From Halobacillus halophilus (GTDB taxonomy: Bacteria > Bacillota > Bacilli > Bacillales > Halobacillaceae): a stretch of DNA of 64,000 bases. Below, piece after piece: positions 25,090-33,823 of this stretch. A model generated the notes under the pieces. The model was not told the origin of the DNA and did no database searches. It was given only the letters and a program-made list of their open reading frames with translations. A program made the position numbers and the translations under genes. Where the stretch lies: NCBI RefSeq assembly GCF_020171985.1, contig NZ_JAIVAL010000007.1:62001-126000 (forward strand). Reading direction: 5' to 3'. Every line of letters begins with the position of its first letter. Within the stretch, counting starts at the first letter, position 1.

Positions 25090-25542
25090 TCATAAAAACT
25101 CCTCCCGTTTCATACTCATTTCAATTTCATCTGCATGATGTTCAGTTGTACTAAAACCTACTTTTTCATAGACACGAATAGCTGACTTGTTTCTCGAATC
25201 TACCACTAATTTTATGATATCAACTTTAGTGTCATAGTATTGGATGCCAAAATCTATTCCTTCTTGGACATAATTGGCTCCTAACCCTTTTCCTATTAAA
25301 TTAGGCTTTAGAGCTAAACCAATTTCCATAATGTTTCCGTCTAGGTTGAACTCGAATAAACCAGCCGCCTCATGGTTTAATAATCCCACAAAACCATCAC
25401 AGCCCCCGGGTCCTTTTAACGTTTGAGTTTTCTTGTACGACTCGAAATAAGGAGTCATTACAACTTGTTCGATAAAACCTTCGTAATTCCATGAATCAAT
25501 TTCTTTTACAAACTCCATATTTAAAGGAATAAATGTAAACAC
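25090..25542 (-). CDS. GNAT family N-acetyltransferase (RimJ/RimL-like)
   Basis: About 151 residues, with GLALKPNLIGKGLGANYVQE for acetyl-CoA binding and the ending VVDSRNKSAIRVYEKVGF. The pattern is that of RimJ/RimL-type acetyltransferases. GTG at 25542 is chosen with AGAAGGT upstream; the reading from 25572 adds ten residues unlike the family. 30 bases separate it from the second GNAT gene. Confidence 0.87.
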   Translation of the reverse strand: MFTFIPLNMEFVKEIDSWNYEGFIEQVVMTPYFESYKKTQTLKGPGGCDGFVGLLNHEAAGLFEFNLDGNIMEIGLALKPNLIGKGLGANYVQEGIDFGIQYYDTKVDIIKLVVDSRNKSAIRVYEKVGFSTTEHHADEIEMSMKREEFL

Positions 25543-25756
25543 AATATACCTTCTCTCTACAACTAATTGCACAATCGATTTAATAAATTTTATATACAGT
25601 TCCGTTTCTTATCAACAAAAATCGGATCGGGGAACGAACCAGGCACTAGTATGTAATCTCTATTGTTGACCTTGCGATTACTCACTCTGAACAACTGCCG
25701 ATTTTTATGAAATTTTGATTTAAAAAAATATAAATACATCTAAAAAATCATGTAAG

Positions 25757-26047
25757 TTAATTCTTAAACGATAATCCCTCTTCTTTCAAAGCTGATTTCA
25801 GTCTCGGTAATGAAGCTGGACCCAAGCCATGAAACTTTAAAACATCCTTTTCACTATAGGTTGATAGAATTTCTAAAGAAGTTATCCCGTTGTTCTCCAG
25901 AGCCCTTCTCGCTGGGGCGGGGATTGATGAAAGAAAACCGCTTCCTGGTTTACGTGCTTTTTCACAGATTGGACATGTAGGGCAATCGCTGCTTTTATAA
26001 TATTTGTGCCCTTTATCACATCTTCTCATTTCTTTATTTGAATTCAT
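25757..26047 (-). CDS. Zinc-ribbon plus helix-hairpin-helix (RNAP alpha-CTD-like) protein
   Basis: 96 residues. The N-terminus has RCDKGHKYYKSSDCPTCPIC, a metal-binding C/H cluster. The rest resembles the alpha-CTD/HhH fold: IPAPARRALENNGITSLEIL, then KFHGLGPASLPRLKSAL, as in the DNA-contacting tip of RNA polymerase alpha. ATG at 26047 with GAAGGAGA upstream; a longer reading from 26095 lacks support. It may bind nucleic acid; this is inference. Confidence 0.8.
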   Translation of the reverse strand: MNSNKEMRRCDKGHKYYKSSDCPTCPICEKARKPGSGFLSSIPAPARRALENNGITSLEILSTYSEKDVLKFHGLGPASLPRLKSALKEEGLSFKN

Positions 26048-26135
26048 GTAAGCATCTCCTTCACCATAACTATTATTCTTATACAGGAGCAGCAATATAC
26101 TTCTTTACTAGTGATGGGGAATACCTAAAAATCTT

Positions 26136-26795
26136 CTACTGGTCACTCGTTACCTCCAGCACGGAGCGGAGTTCCTTTCCACCGGTTGTGCGTACGGTCA
26201 AAGGTTCCTTGATCTCATCCATTCCAATACTAATAAACGGAGACTGCTCAGGATGGTTTTTATCCCCCGCCACTTTGAACACGATTTCTGTGTTTTCGTT
26301 TTGATTAATTTCTTTAATCCCAACTTTTTTCCCTCTATATTCTTCCCCGAATTTAACATAAATTTGCTTTTTCCCTTCCGAAATCGTAGAAACACGATAA
26401 TAGGTATCCCCTTTTTCATCAACTACGGCATGACCTTCATTAATAATCCAATACTCTTCCTCATTTAAAACCACAGCAAATATGGTGGTGAAGAAAACTA
26501 TCGGGAGGATAAAGAGAGCCATTTTATCCCAAAGCGATACAATTACCCATTTAGTCATCAATGGCAGCAACAATGTTCCGACAACACTGACTAGAATAAA
26601 ACCTCCAGCTAAAAATATATATCCGATCGCCTCGAATCCTCTTACAAAGGTAAAACTATAGAAAACAATACCTAAAGCTGTAAGGAACGTGGCCATCGGG
26701 GCTAAAAAATAGATTCCATTCATTTTCGAAATGATAAAAAAGAAGCTGAACACCAACAAACCTAAAAATAAACCACCCGCAAAGATTAAATCCAC
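26136..26795 (-). CDS. Polytopic membrane protein with C-terminal soluble domain
   Basis: 219 residues: four hydrophobic segments (about 3-22, 28-48, 55-78 and 90-112), then about 100 residues that are polar and beta-rich (EEYWIINEGHAVVDEKGD, TYYRVSTISEGKKQ). The first helices recall the YesK-like group but the match is weak. GTG at 26795 follows AAAGGAGGAGA and is preferred over ATG 26873. Function unknown. Confidence 0.7.
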   Translation of the reverse strand: MDLIFAGGLFLGLLVFSFFFIISKMNGIYFLAPMATFLTALGIVFYSFTFVRGFEAIGYIFLAGGFILVSVVGTLLLPLMTKWVIVSLWDKMALFILPIVFFTTIFAVVLNEEEYWIINEGHAVVDEKGDTYYRVSTISEGKKQIYVKFGEEYRGKKVGIKEINQNENTEIVFKVAGDKNHPEQSPFISIGMDEIKEPLTVRTTGGKELRSVLEVTSDQ

Positions 26796-27211
26796 GGACT
26801 CTCCTCCTTTAAACTTAAACACTAGAAACTTACAGCTTTTTTTCACCTCTGTGGACTTCATATTTAAATCCATTTATGAATAACGTCTACAAATGAGAAT
26901 GGGGAACAATCGAACCAACTAAGTACCAGGGTCATATAGAGATTACAGCCCTCACGCTCATGAAAAATCTCATAGAAAAGCTCCATATGAAGAGGTAGAC
27001 AGAACGAAATGAGTTAGGAATTCACTTTTATCGTTGTGAAATCTAATATCCTATTAAGGTCATATAAACTGTCCTCCTTGCGCATTTTTTCTAATTGAAA
27101 CTTAAATCGTTTCCAATATGATATGGAAGTTTTAACTTCTGTTTTTACTAATAAAATTTATGATAAACTCGAATATAGAAATATTTACCAATATTGATGG
27201 GAGGAGATTCA
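26796..27211. other. Divergent intergenic region
   Basis: About 400 bases between divergent genes. It should contain both promoters. No operator or RNA element recognised. Confidence 0.4.
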
Positions 27212-27406
27212 ATGAATTGGGCTGTAATGAAAGACTTGAAAATTGCTTTAGGATTTTCATTATCTCTTATATTCGGATTAGCCGCTGTCTTGTTAGCACT
27301 ATACGACAGTCATTATGCTGTGCTCTTTATAATTATGGCACAAGTTGTAACGGCTGTTAGTGTTAGTCGAGCTAGTAAGATAACCCATCATGAGAATCCT
27401 CAATAA
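27212..27406 (+). CDS. Small two-helix membrane protein (64 aa)
   Basis: ATG at 27212 follows GGGAGGAG; an in-frame ATG at 27194 overlaps the ribosome site. Helices lie at about residues 10-30 and 34-52, and the tail is polar (SRASKITHHENPQ). Function unknown. Confidence 0.68.
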   Translation: MNWAVMKDLKIALGFSLSLIFGLAAVLLALYDSHYAVLFIIMAQVVTAVSVSRASKITHHENPQ

Positions 27407-27723
27407 ATAAGATATAGTCTTTGACAATCTGACAATCAAATTGAGAACTGACGAGAATGGTGCCAATAAATCATTCCAGGCTTCCAAAGTCCAGACTGCC
27501 ACGTTCGATTCGAATCCTTCTATCGACGGGGACATTGCAATTCATCGACTATAAATAAAGACCACATATTCTGTGGTCTCCGCGATTATTTTCACCTTTC
27601 ACTCTCAAACGACCGCATCAGCCCCTTCCATTAAAATGCCTATCACGATCTTCTCCAAACGTATCGATTCTTGAATCCCCTTATCTCAATCTTGAATATG
27701 ACACATCTGTTCGTAAAGTTCCT
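27407..27723. other. Intergenic region
   Basis: It holds a hairpin AGACCAC/GTGGTCT at 27559-27579 and a short stretch resembling a T-arm (GTTCGATTCGAATCC at 27504-27518) without the rest of a tRNA. No gene supported. Confidence 0.45.
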
Positions 27724-29022
27724 TTACCCAAACAACGTTTGATAGAGAAGGAAGATATTCAGAATAATGATCAGCGCCGCAATAATCCAGGCAATCCAGG
27801 TGGTAAGTTTCTTATTTACAAGTGACCTCATCAAGTTTTTGTTACTTGTAAAAAGAATTAATGGAACTAAGGCAAACGAGATTCCGAAGGACAAGACGAC
27901 CTGGCTCATTACTAATGCTTTTGTCGGATTAATACCCATTAGAATTATCGTCAAAGGAGGAGCCATCGTAATGAATCTCCTTAAGTAAATAGGAATTCTT
28001 CTCCGAATGTACCCTTGCATGATAATATCACCAGACATCGTACCAACCGATGAGCTCGACAATCCTGCCGACAATAGACCAACCCCGAACAAAATGGCCG
28101 CTGTAGGACCTAACAGTTGATCAAATTGAAGGAAGGCCACATCTAAATCTTCAACATTCAATCCATTTTTGTGGAATAATGCAGCAGCAACGACAAGCAT
28201 ACTTGCGTTAATGGCCCCTGCAATAAGCATGGCAATGACCACATCAATAATTTCAAATCTGAAAATCCGTTTCCGCTCGGCTTCATTTTTTCCGACAATT
28301 CTCTTTTGAGTTAGTGCAGAGTGTAAGTAGATAGCATGGGGCATAACAGTGGCTCCAAGCATTCCTGCTGATAGAAGGATACTGTCGACTCCTTCGAACC
28401 TTGGCGTGAACATACCGGCTAACATCGGTCCCGCTTCCGGCTGAGCATAAAACACCTGAATTCCAAAAGCAATGACCACCACAAATATCATACCGGTAAT
28501 GATGGCTTCTAAGGGACGAACTCCTCTTCTTTGCAACTCTAAAATTGCGAATGAACCGACGGCTGCAATTAGTGCAGCCGTCACCATCGGGATATTAAAA
28601 ATTAAGTATAACCCCAGCGCCGCTCCTATGAACTCTGCCAAGTCAGTGGCCATGACGACAAGTTCGGCCTGGATCCATAAAAAGAAAGAAGTCTTTTTAG
28701 AAAAACGGTCCCGACAGACTTCCGGAAGATTTTGCCCTGTTGCGATTCCTAACTTCGCAGACATCATCTGAATCAATACTGCCATAAGGTTTGAAGCCAA
28801 AATGACCCACAATAAGGTATAGCCATACTTCGAACCAGCCGCAATATTTGTCGCATAATTTCCAGGATCAATATAGGCAACCGCTGCAATAAATGCAGGA
28901 CCTAAAAAGGGTAAATACCTTCTCACTCCTTTCGCTTCTCCTTTTAAGGAAGATTGAGCATTCGTCTGTAACGATTGATTCCGGAATCCTCTTGTCTGTT
29001 TATCCTGTTCAACATTCATCAT
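27724..29022 (-). CDS. mntH: NRAMP-type manganese/divalent cation transporter
   Basis: Eleven-helix proton-coupled Mn2+/Fe2+ importer. The metal-binding motif DPGNYATNI lies near residue 52, and MPHAIYLHS in helix 6 near residue 228. The 432 aa length fits. ATG start after GGAGGT. The upstream region contains GTTTCCTGTAAGAAAC (29061-29076), a dyad resembling MntR boxes. The manganese exporter-type TerC gene at 54449 is elsewhere in the window. Confidence 0.92.
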   Translation of the reverse strand: MMNVEQDKQTRGFRNQSLQTNAQSSLKGEAKGVRRYLPFLGPAFIAAVAYIDPGNYATNIAAGSKYGYTLLWVILASNLMAVLIQMMSAKLGIATGQNLPEVCRDRFSKKTSFFLWIQAELVVMATDLAEFIGAALGLYLIFNIPMVTAALIAAVGSFAILELQRRGVRPLEAIITGMIFVVVIAFGIQVFYAQPEAGPMLAGMFTPRFEGVDSILLSAGMLGATVMPHAIYLHSALTQKRIVGKNEAERKRIFRFEIIDVVIAMLIAGAINASMLVVAAALFHKNGLNVEDLDVAFLQFDQLLGPTAAILFGVGLLSAGLSSSSVGTMSGDIIMQGYIRRRIPIYLRRFITMAPPLTIILMGINPTKALVMSQVVLSFGISFALVPLILFTSNKNLMRSLVNKKLTTWIAWIIAALIIILNIFLLYQTLFG

Positions 29023-29060
29023 TTCAACCTCCGCACCATTTTTTCACCTAACGTTAAAAT

Positions 29061-29076
29061 GTTTCCTGTAAGAAAC
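29061..29076 (-). promoter_or_regulatory. Possible MntR box upstream of mntH
   Basis: GTTTCCTGTAAGAAAC is an inverted repeat with arms GTTTC/GAAAC, about 40 bases before the start codon. It is similar to B. subtilis MntR sites (TTTGCCTTAAGGAAAC-like). The match is partial. Confidence 0.45.
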
Positions 29077-29139
29077 TTTTTTAGAATTACACTAATTTTA
29101 TGCAGTGGTTCTTTAAACTGTCCGTACATTTTGAAAATA

Positions 29140-29168
29140 AAAAAATCACCCTGGTTAATAGGTGATTG
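29140..29168 (-). terminator. Terminator upstream of mntH
   Basis: Arms AATCACC/GGTGATT; on the minus strand TTTTTTTATTTT follows. It would end a transcript coming from the 29204-29332 region or the lipoprotein gene. Confidence 0.75.
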
Positions 29169-29203
29169 AAAAGTTTATTCTACTATCATGGCTTTCTATG
29201 TTC

Positions 29204-29332
29204 CTACGAGTGGCTTTCTAATTCGTCACTTTTCTCTTCCTTCACTACCTTGCCTGGTTCATTTAACATCCTTTTACCCTTAACTCTCCCGCACCACCTA
29301 TAAGGTGGTGGCAGAAGTAAGGCCTTCTTCAT
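29204..29332 (-). CDS. Possible small basic protein (42 aa), low confidence
   Basis: ATG at 29332 begins a frame reading MKKALLLPPPYRWCGRVKG then KRMLNEPGKVVKEEKSDELE, ended by TAG and followed by a terminator. The ribosome site (AAGGGAA) is weak. The DNA also folds (CACCACCT/AGGTGGTG), so it could instead be an RNA leader or a remnant. Confidence 0.3.
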   Translation of the reverse strand: MKKALLLPPPYRWCGRVKGKRMLNEPGKVVKEEKSDELESHS

Positions 29333-29390
29333 TTCCCTTATTCATAAAGCCCGCATATATATGGGGTCATTCAAACAATAGGTTCATATT

Positions 29391-29735
29391 CTAATCCAAC
29401 TTTTTCGTTTCAAAATTTAATCTATCTAAATCCCAGACATCTTCGTCATATTCTTTAATCACTTTCACTTCTACTTTCTGCCCTTCCTCATACTTATGTG
29501 GATTGGAAACTCGGATCGTTTGTGAATTTGAATGGTTTTTTAATTCATTTAACTCTGTAGAGGATTCTGAATCTTCGACTGTTGTCCATGATTCGATGTC
29601 GATTTCCATATTTCCATTTTGTTTATTAACTTCTATTATGTTCCCTTGAATATAAATTCCTTCTTCAACCTGGGAACAACCTAGTAAAGTAATAGCTATA
29701 GTTGCCATAATGAAGAACATTTTGCTTTTCGGCAT
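29391..29735 (-). CDS. Small lipoprotein (114 aa)
   Basis: A signal peptide with lipobox LLGC (Cys20) and a beta-rich domain (YIQGNIIEVNKQNGNMEIDI, then KYEEGQKVEVKVIKEYDEDV). It resembles OB-like DUF3221 lipoproteins. The pseudogene at 2313-2638 is a paralogue (shared VWDLD ending). ATG after AGAGGTG. Exported; role unknown. Confidence 0.75.
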   Translation of the reverse strand: MPKSKMFFIMATIAITLLGCSQVEEGIYIQGNIIEVNKQNGNMEIDIESWTTVEDSESSTELNELKNHSNSQTIRVSNPHKYEEGQKVEVKVIKEYDEDVWDLDRLNFETKKLD

Positions 29736-29842
29736 TCGGTAATCACCTCTTTATTTGCTTAATAATCCTTGTCCCTCGGGCAAAGAGCTACACGTGTAGT
29801 AGTACTTTTGCTTAAGAAAATATGGCAAATTATTAATAAGGA

Positions 29843-29884
29843 CTCCTGTCCCGTTTAAATTAGACTCGAATTCAAGATATGTAA
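29843..29884 (+). repeat. Dispersed intergenic repeat, copy 6
   Basis: TCCTGTCCCGTTTAAAT then TAGACTCGAATTCAAGATAT. It lies about 55 bases after the stop of the minus-strand carboxypeptidase gene. Confidence 0.85.
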
Positions 29885-29936
29885 TTTATAGTCTATCGCT
29901 TAGTGGAATGGTATTTCAGTTTTTTAAACAAATGGT

Positions 29937-30845
29937 TCACATTACCCCGGCATCCAGAACTAATTGAGGAGGAGAAGTTGTGAGTTTGGCTTTACCCCCA
30001 ATTGGCACACCATAATGGGGCTGACAATGACCAAAGTAAAAATTCTCAACTACAGGGAAAGGTGCACGTGCGAAAAAGTTTTGAAGGACCTCTCTTAGTT
30101 TATAATCTTCGTCCGAATCGGAATAAAAGTTACCTAACACGACACCTTGAACTTCATTGAACACCCCTGCCTGTTTCAGATGAGTAAGCTTCAAATCAAC
30201 AAGAAAAGCTGGTTCTCCAACTTCCTCTATTAATAGAATTGCCCCACTCGCATCTACTTGATAAGGTGTGCCTAAACCATTCGTTAGTAATGTTAAATTC
30301 CCACCTACTAAATGACCTTCTCCTGTACCATGAGATAGTGTGTGGAGAACCGATTGGTGAGAATCATAGATCATGCTTTCTTTAGTGAATAAAGGTGAAA
30401 ACGAGGATTCTGTCTCCCAGGTTCTTTGTTCGTCATTTAGATCCGAGGCCACCATCGGACCATGGAAAGTAATCAGGTCAGCCGATTTTTGAATAGCATT
30501 CAGCAGATATGTAATGTCACTGTATCCCCAGAATATTTTAGGATGCCTTCGTATCCTTTCGTAATCGATCATAGGGGCCATTTTTGCTGTTCCGAATCCT
30601 CCATTTGCGCAAAAAACACCGCGAATAGCAGGATCACGAAACGCTTCATGTAAATCAGCCACTCGCTTTTCAACGATAGCTGCAGAGTCTTTCTCTTCAT
30701 CGAACACATGACGTCCGTGAACGACTTTAAGTCCCATTCCTTCTAATACACGTTTTCCCTGAGTATAGTGATCTCTATCTGGTGATCCAGCCGGTGCAAT
30801 AACGGCTACCCGATCCCCCTTTTGTAAAGCTCTCGGTTTAATCAT
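29937..30845 (-). CDS. LD-carboxypeptidase (peptidase family S66)
   Basis: Cytoplasmic serine peptidase cleaving the L-Lys/DAP-D-Ala bond of tetrapeptides during peptidoglycan recycling, or MccF-like detoxification. Nucleophile Ser109 lies in WGYSDIT. The acidic and histidine members of the Ser-Glu-His triad are expected in ILLIEEVGEP and FYFGHCQPHYGVPIG. ATG at 30845 is preferred (GTGAGGA 6 bases upstream). 302 aa, normal. A repeat copy follows the gene. Confidence 0.9.
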   Translation of the reverse strand: MIKPRALQKGDRVAVIAPAGSPDRDHYTQGKRVLEGMGLKVVHGRHVFDEEKDSAAIVEKRVADLHEAFRDPAIRGVFCANGGFGTAKMAPMIDYERIRRHPKIFWGYSDITYLLNAIQKSADLITFHGPMVASDLNDEQRTWETESSFSPLFTKESMIYDSHQSVLHTLSHGTGEGHLVGGNLTLLTNGLGTPYQVDASGAILLIEEVGEPAFLVDLKLTHLKQAGVFNEVQGVVLGNFYSDSDEDYKLREVLQNFFARAPFPVVENFYFGHCQPHYGVPIGGKAKLTTSPPQLVLDAGVM

Positions 30846-30916
30846 AAACATTCCTCACTTTCACTATTTCTCTGAAATGGTTATATAGCAATTTGAGCGC
30901 GAATGACTATATTGAA

Positions 30917-30952
30917 CCATCGCCCCTACAATCGCAAGACTTGAATCCGCTC
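30917..30952 (+). repeat. Dispersed intergenic repeat, copy 7 (short)
   Basis: CATCGCCCCTACAATCG then CAAGACTTGAATCCGCTCTT. It touches the stop codon of the minus-strand gene at 30953. Confidence 0.7.
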
Positions 30953-31168
30953 TTAACTAAAGAATAAGGAATATAGGATAAATCCTGCTATTATTAGAAT
31001 AATTAATATTTCCGTACCTTTCCATCCCATACTCCCAACTAAATCAAGCAGACTGCCATTAGACGCTCTATGTGTAGAATCTTTCAAATTTGCAGCAGGG
31101 TCTCTTTTTAATTCTTCTTGTTTTAATTTTTCTCTATTTTCTTTTGGAGTTTCTTTTTCATATTCCAT
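30953..31168 (-). CDS. Small protein, DUF6366-like
   Basis: 71 residues: a charged N-terminal helix (ENREKLKQEELKRDPAAN), a polar link, then GSMGWKGTEILIILI and a single membrane helix ending YSLFFS. The pattern fits DUF6366 proteins of Bacilli. ATG start. Function unknown. Confidence 0.7.
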   Translation of the reverse strand: MEYEKETPKENREKLKQEELKRDPAANLKDSTHRASNGSLLDLVGSMGWKGTEILIILIIAGFILYSLFFS

Positions 31169-31354
31169 CTAACCCCTCCCGACATCCTTTCACTTATTAC
31201 ACATACGATCCTAACGTGATTTCGTTTCAAACGGAGTCGTTCACCAAAAAGCGATTGCTCTGTCTCCTGCCACTTTTACAGTGTGACGCTCTCTATATTC
31301 AAACAAATAAGGAAGCTAGAACAGCCCACTTATATTTGAATTAAAAATTAAGAA

Positions 31355-32614
31355 TCACTTCCCATACACTTTCATATATTCAACCTCAAGATCTTGTGCC
31401 CCTGGCTTTTTCTCAAAGAAAATACTAATAAAACATAAGGCACCCGTAACCAAAAACATCAAAAATGACCCCACTATTACAGCAGATTTAATTGACGATA
31501 ATTGAGCAGTTACACCAATTGAAATGGTTGCTACTATGATGAAGAAAGCTTCAATAAGACCATATATACTTCCTACCCTCCCCATTACCTTAATAGGAAT
31601 GTTTTCTTGATAGAAAGTATGAAAACCTGTATTCGCAAAGGCAAGTGAAAATGATAACACTATGAACCCAGCCGCAGCTACATTGAAACTTGTTGAGAAG
31701 GCGTAAATGATATATCCTACGGAAACAAATAATGCTCCCAGCCCAATTAATATGGAAGTAGTCATTTTCTTAGCAAAGACGGTGTTTACAACTGCTCCTA
31801 CCGCAATACCTACCCCCGCGATACTTACTAAAAAACCGTACTCCGTATCAGATAACTGTAAGACTTCCTTAGAAAAAGCTGCCTCTAATGAATCTAAGGC
31901 TGCAGCCATAACCATCATGAGGCTAAACAGGAAATAAATGAACATCACATAGGGATAGTTACGAGTAAATAGCCTAACTACATTCCAGTCTTCCTTTAGA
32001 AGTCCCAATGATAGGTCTGGAAGATTCTTTTGTTTCAACGTTGAATCATGTAGTTGAGGTAATAATAAAGTCATTAATCCTGAACCTAAAAAAGTTAAAG
32101 CATTAACATAGATCGCCATGTACGTATTGCCTGCCATAAAAAGCAAACCAGCCAGAGCAGGACCGATCAGAAAGCCACCAGAATCAATTAGACTCCTGAA
32201 TGAATTAAACCGTTTTCTCTTTTGTGCAGGTATCAATTTAGTTATGTATGTCATGGAAGCTGGTTCAAAAATGGAACTTCCCATATTGATCAGGAGCACA
32301 ACTGCATATATAATCCAAACGGATGAAAGGGAAGGAAGAATAAAAATAAGAACAGCTCTGGCTATATCCAACCCCACCATAAGGTTTCGCTGATTCAAAC
32401 GGTCTATAATTGTTCCAGACCAGATATTTGTGAACAAGGTCGCGAATGGTTTTAGAATATATAGGGCTGCAACAGCCAGAGGTGACCCTGTCATCTCTAA
32501 TACAATCAAATTCAATGCAATTAAATATATCCAATCTCCTATATTTGATAATCCTATTCCGAATAATAGGAGGAAAGGGTCTCGCCACGAATAAAATTTT
32601 TTCTTTATATCCAC
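31355..32614 (-). CDS. MFS transporter (DHA3/macrolide-efflux type) under T-box control
   Basis: A 12-helix major facilitator of 419 aa. Motif-A-like SGTIIDRLNQRNLMVGLD lies after helix 2, and the MFS_3 pattern SNIGDWIYLIALNLIVLEM is near the start. Related proteins export macrolides, siderophores or other small molecules. GTG start at 32614 with GAAGGAGGA 7 bases upstream. A complete T-box leader with terminator precedes it, so expression should rise when a specific tRNA is uncharged. This implies an amino acid or a derived compound as substrate, which is inference. Confidence 0.88.
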   Translation of the reverse strand: MDIKKKFYSWRDPFLLLFGIGLSNIGDWIYLIALNLIVLEMTGSPLAVAALYILKPFATLFTNIWSGTIIDRLNQRNLMVGLDIARAVLIFILPSLSSVWIIYAVVLLINMGSSIFEPASMTYITKLIPAQKRKRFNSFRSLIDSGGFLIGPALAGLLFMAGNTYMAIYVNALTFLGSGLMTLLLPQLHDSTLKQKNLPDLSLGLLKEDWNVVRLFTRNYPYVMFIYFLFSLMMVMAAALDSLEAAFSKEVLQLSDTEYGFLVSIAGVGIAVGAVVNTVFAKKMTTSILIGLGALFVSVGYIIYAFSTSFNVAAAGFIVLSFSLAFANTGFHTFYQENIPIKVMGRVGSIYGLIEAFFIIVATISIGVTAQLSSIKSAVIVGSFLMFLVTGALCFISIFFEKKPGAQDLEVEYMKVYGK

Positions 32615-32670
32615 ACAAAATCCTCCTTCATTTTTGAATGATCGTATTTTGATTTTGGTAAATAAAAAAA

Positions 32671-32978
32671 TCCCACCCCCAAGACATTTTGTCTTGGGGG
32701 CGAGATTATATTTTATCGCGGTGCCACCCCAGTTTATTAATATGTCACCATATCAATCTTCTCAGGTTACACAACTCCTATCGTTGTTTATACCCTGGCT
32801 CTATAACGGGAGCTCCCGTCACACTATCCCTTGAAATGTTCCAATGTGATGCTCTGAGGTTTGGTTCAGCAAATTATTCTTACCCCTTTTCACCTAACAG
32901 GGCTCTCTGGAAAGAATATTCATTTACCTACTCTTCTCTTCTTCGCAGTTTGATATTTCACTACATTATCCATTGATC
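32671..32978 (-). ncRNA. T-box riboswitch leader of the MFS gene
   Basis: The minus strand carries the conserved T-box AACTGGGGTGGCACCGCG (32733-32716). It is preceded by stem I elements (AGAGAGCCC, AGGTGAAAAGGGG) and followed by the terminator GCCCCCAAGAC/GTCTTGGGGG with TTTTTTTAT. The stem I specifier region reads CTCAGAGCATCACATTGG. By comparison with other leaders the most likely codon is ATC (Ile), with CAT or CAC (His) as alternatives. Confidence 0.92.
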
Positions 32979-33099
32979 TGTTTAAATTGTAAATATTTTT
33001 TTAAAGAAAAGGCTCTGTTAAAGTTTAGTGTTGAAATTACTACAAAAAAGGAACGTCCAATTTTATGGAAGTTCCTCATCTCATTTCATATTTGGCTTA

Positions 33100-33151
33100 T
33101 TCAACTAAAGCCCCCCCTTTTCTTTAAAACTCGAATTCAAGACAAATTCAC
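33100..33151 (+). repeat. Dispersed intergenic repeat, copy 8
   Basis: TTCAACTAAAGCCCCCCCTT, then TTCTTTAAAACTCGAATTCA and AGACAAATTCAC. The preceding CAACTAA matches the loop of the full-length forms. Confidence 0.85.
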
Positions 33152-33425
33152 TTTAAGTACTCGTTTATGGCGTGTATAGCATCACTTAAAACAGAAATAG
33201 AATCCTATCGTGTTAAATGGTTGAATATTTAAAGAATGGTTAGCTCCTTCAAATTCCTTTACCATAATATTTTCTCTTTGGTTCAAAGCTGAAACTTTTT
33301 CTGCAAAAAAAAGGGGGGTTTTTCCCCACAATCACTGGAAAATTACGGGGACTATCTAGTAAGCAATGGGTCAATTGATCATAACACCTTCTTCTTGTAC
33401 AAATTTCTTTAATAGTTATGTTAGC

Positions 33426-33453
33426 AGAAAAAGCACCCCATTATGGGATGCCG
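33426..33453 (-). terminator. Terminator of the 52-aa gene
   Basis: GCATCCCAT/ATGGGGTGC hairpin with one-base loop and one mismatch; the minus strand continues TTTTTCTGC. Starts 5 bases after the stop codon. Confidence 0.85.
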
Positions 33454-33457
33454 TAAT

Positions 33458-33616
33458 TTAGTAAAGTTGTTTGCTTAAGGCTTCAATCTGTTCACAAGTT
33501 TGCTGCATCTTTTCATTAACCCAAGCAGGATACGTTTCTTCATCCCCGCTCTTAATTTTTGAAAGGGTTTCTAAGTAAACAATAAGATAATCAAGCTTTG
33601 ATGATGGGTGCTGCAT
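33458..33616 (-). CDS. Small soluble protein (52 aa)
   Basis: ATG at 33616 follows GGAGGTGATG. The product is helical and hydrophilic (MQHPSSKLDYLIVYLETLSK, YPAWVNEKMQQTCEQIEALS) with one cysteine. It has a strong ribosome site and its own terminator, so it is very likely real. Function unknown. Confidence 0.72.
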   Translation of the reverse strand: MQHPSSKLDYLIVYLETLSKIKSGDEETYPAWVNEKMQQTCEQIEALSKQLY

Positions 33617-33823
33617 TCCATCACCTCCCTCCTATCGAACTAATTCGACAGAAAGGATTTATTCCCTTCATAATAAAACACGCGCAAGGGGAAAAGACCA
33701 TTATGAAATGATTGTTTTATTTGATAATTATTAAAGGTAATTTCATTTAACTATAGAAATATCAGAAATAAACTGGTAAACAATGGTAATAAGGAGTGCA
33801 TTGAATGGCCTCTACAGGAATTA

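Larger units (their letters stand above)
32979..33457. other. Intergenic region with repeat copy and possible IS end
   Basis: It contains GGCTCTGTTAAAGTTTAGTG (33011-33030), similar to terminal repeats of Firmicute insertion sequences but with no partner. It also has a GGAAC/GTTCC hairpin (33050-33075), a repeat copy, and an A8-G6-T5-C4 stretch near 33305-33326. No gene supported. Confidence 0.5.

Noticed and set aside
27500-27525. Possible tRNA T-arm (GTTCGATTCGAATCC)
   Set aside because: No acceptor stem, anticodon arm or CCA-side pairing can be built around it; chance similarity.
29204-29332. Group II intron or riboswitch in the mntH upstream region
   Set aside because: Only one hairpin (CACCACCT/AGGTGGTG) and a short frame are visible; no class signature was found.
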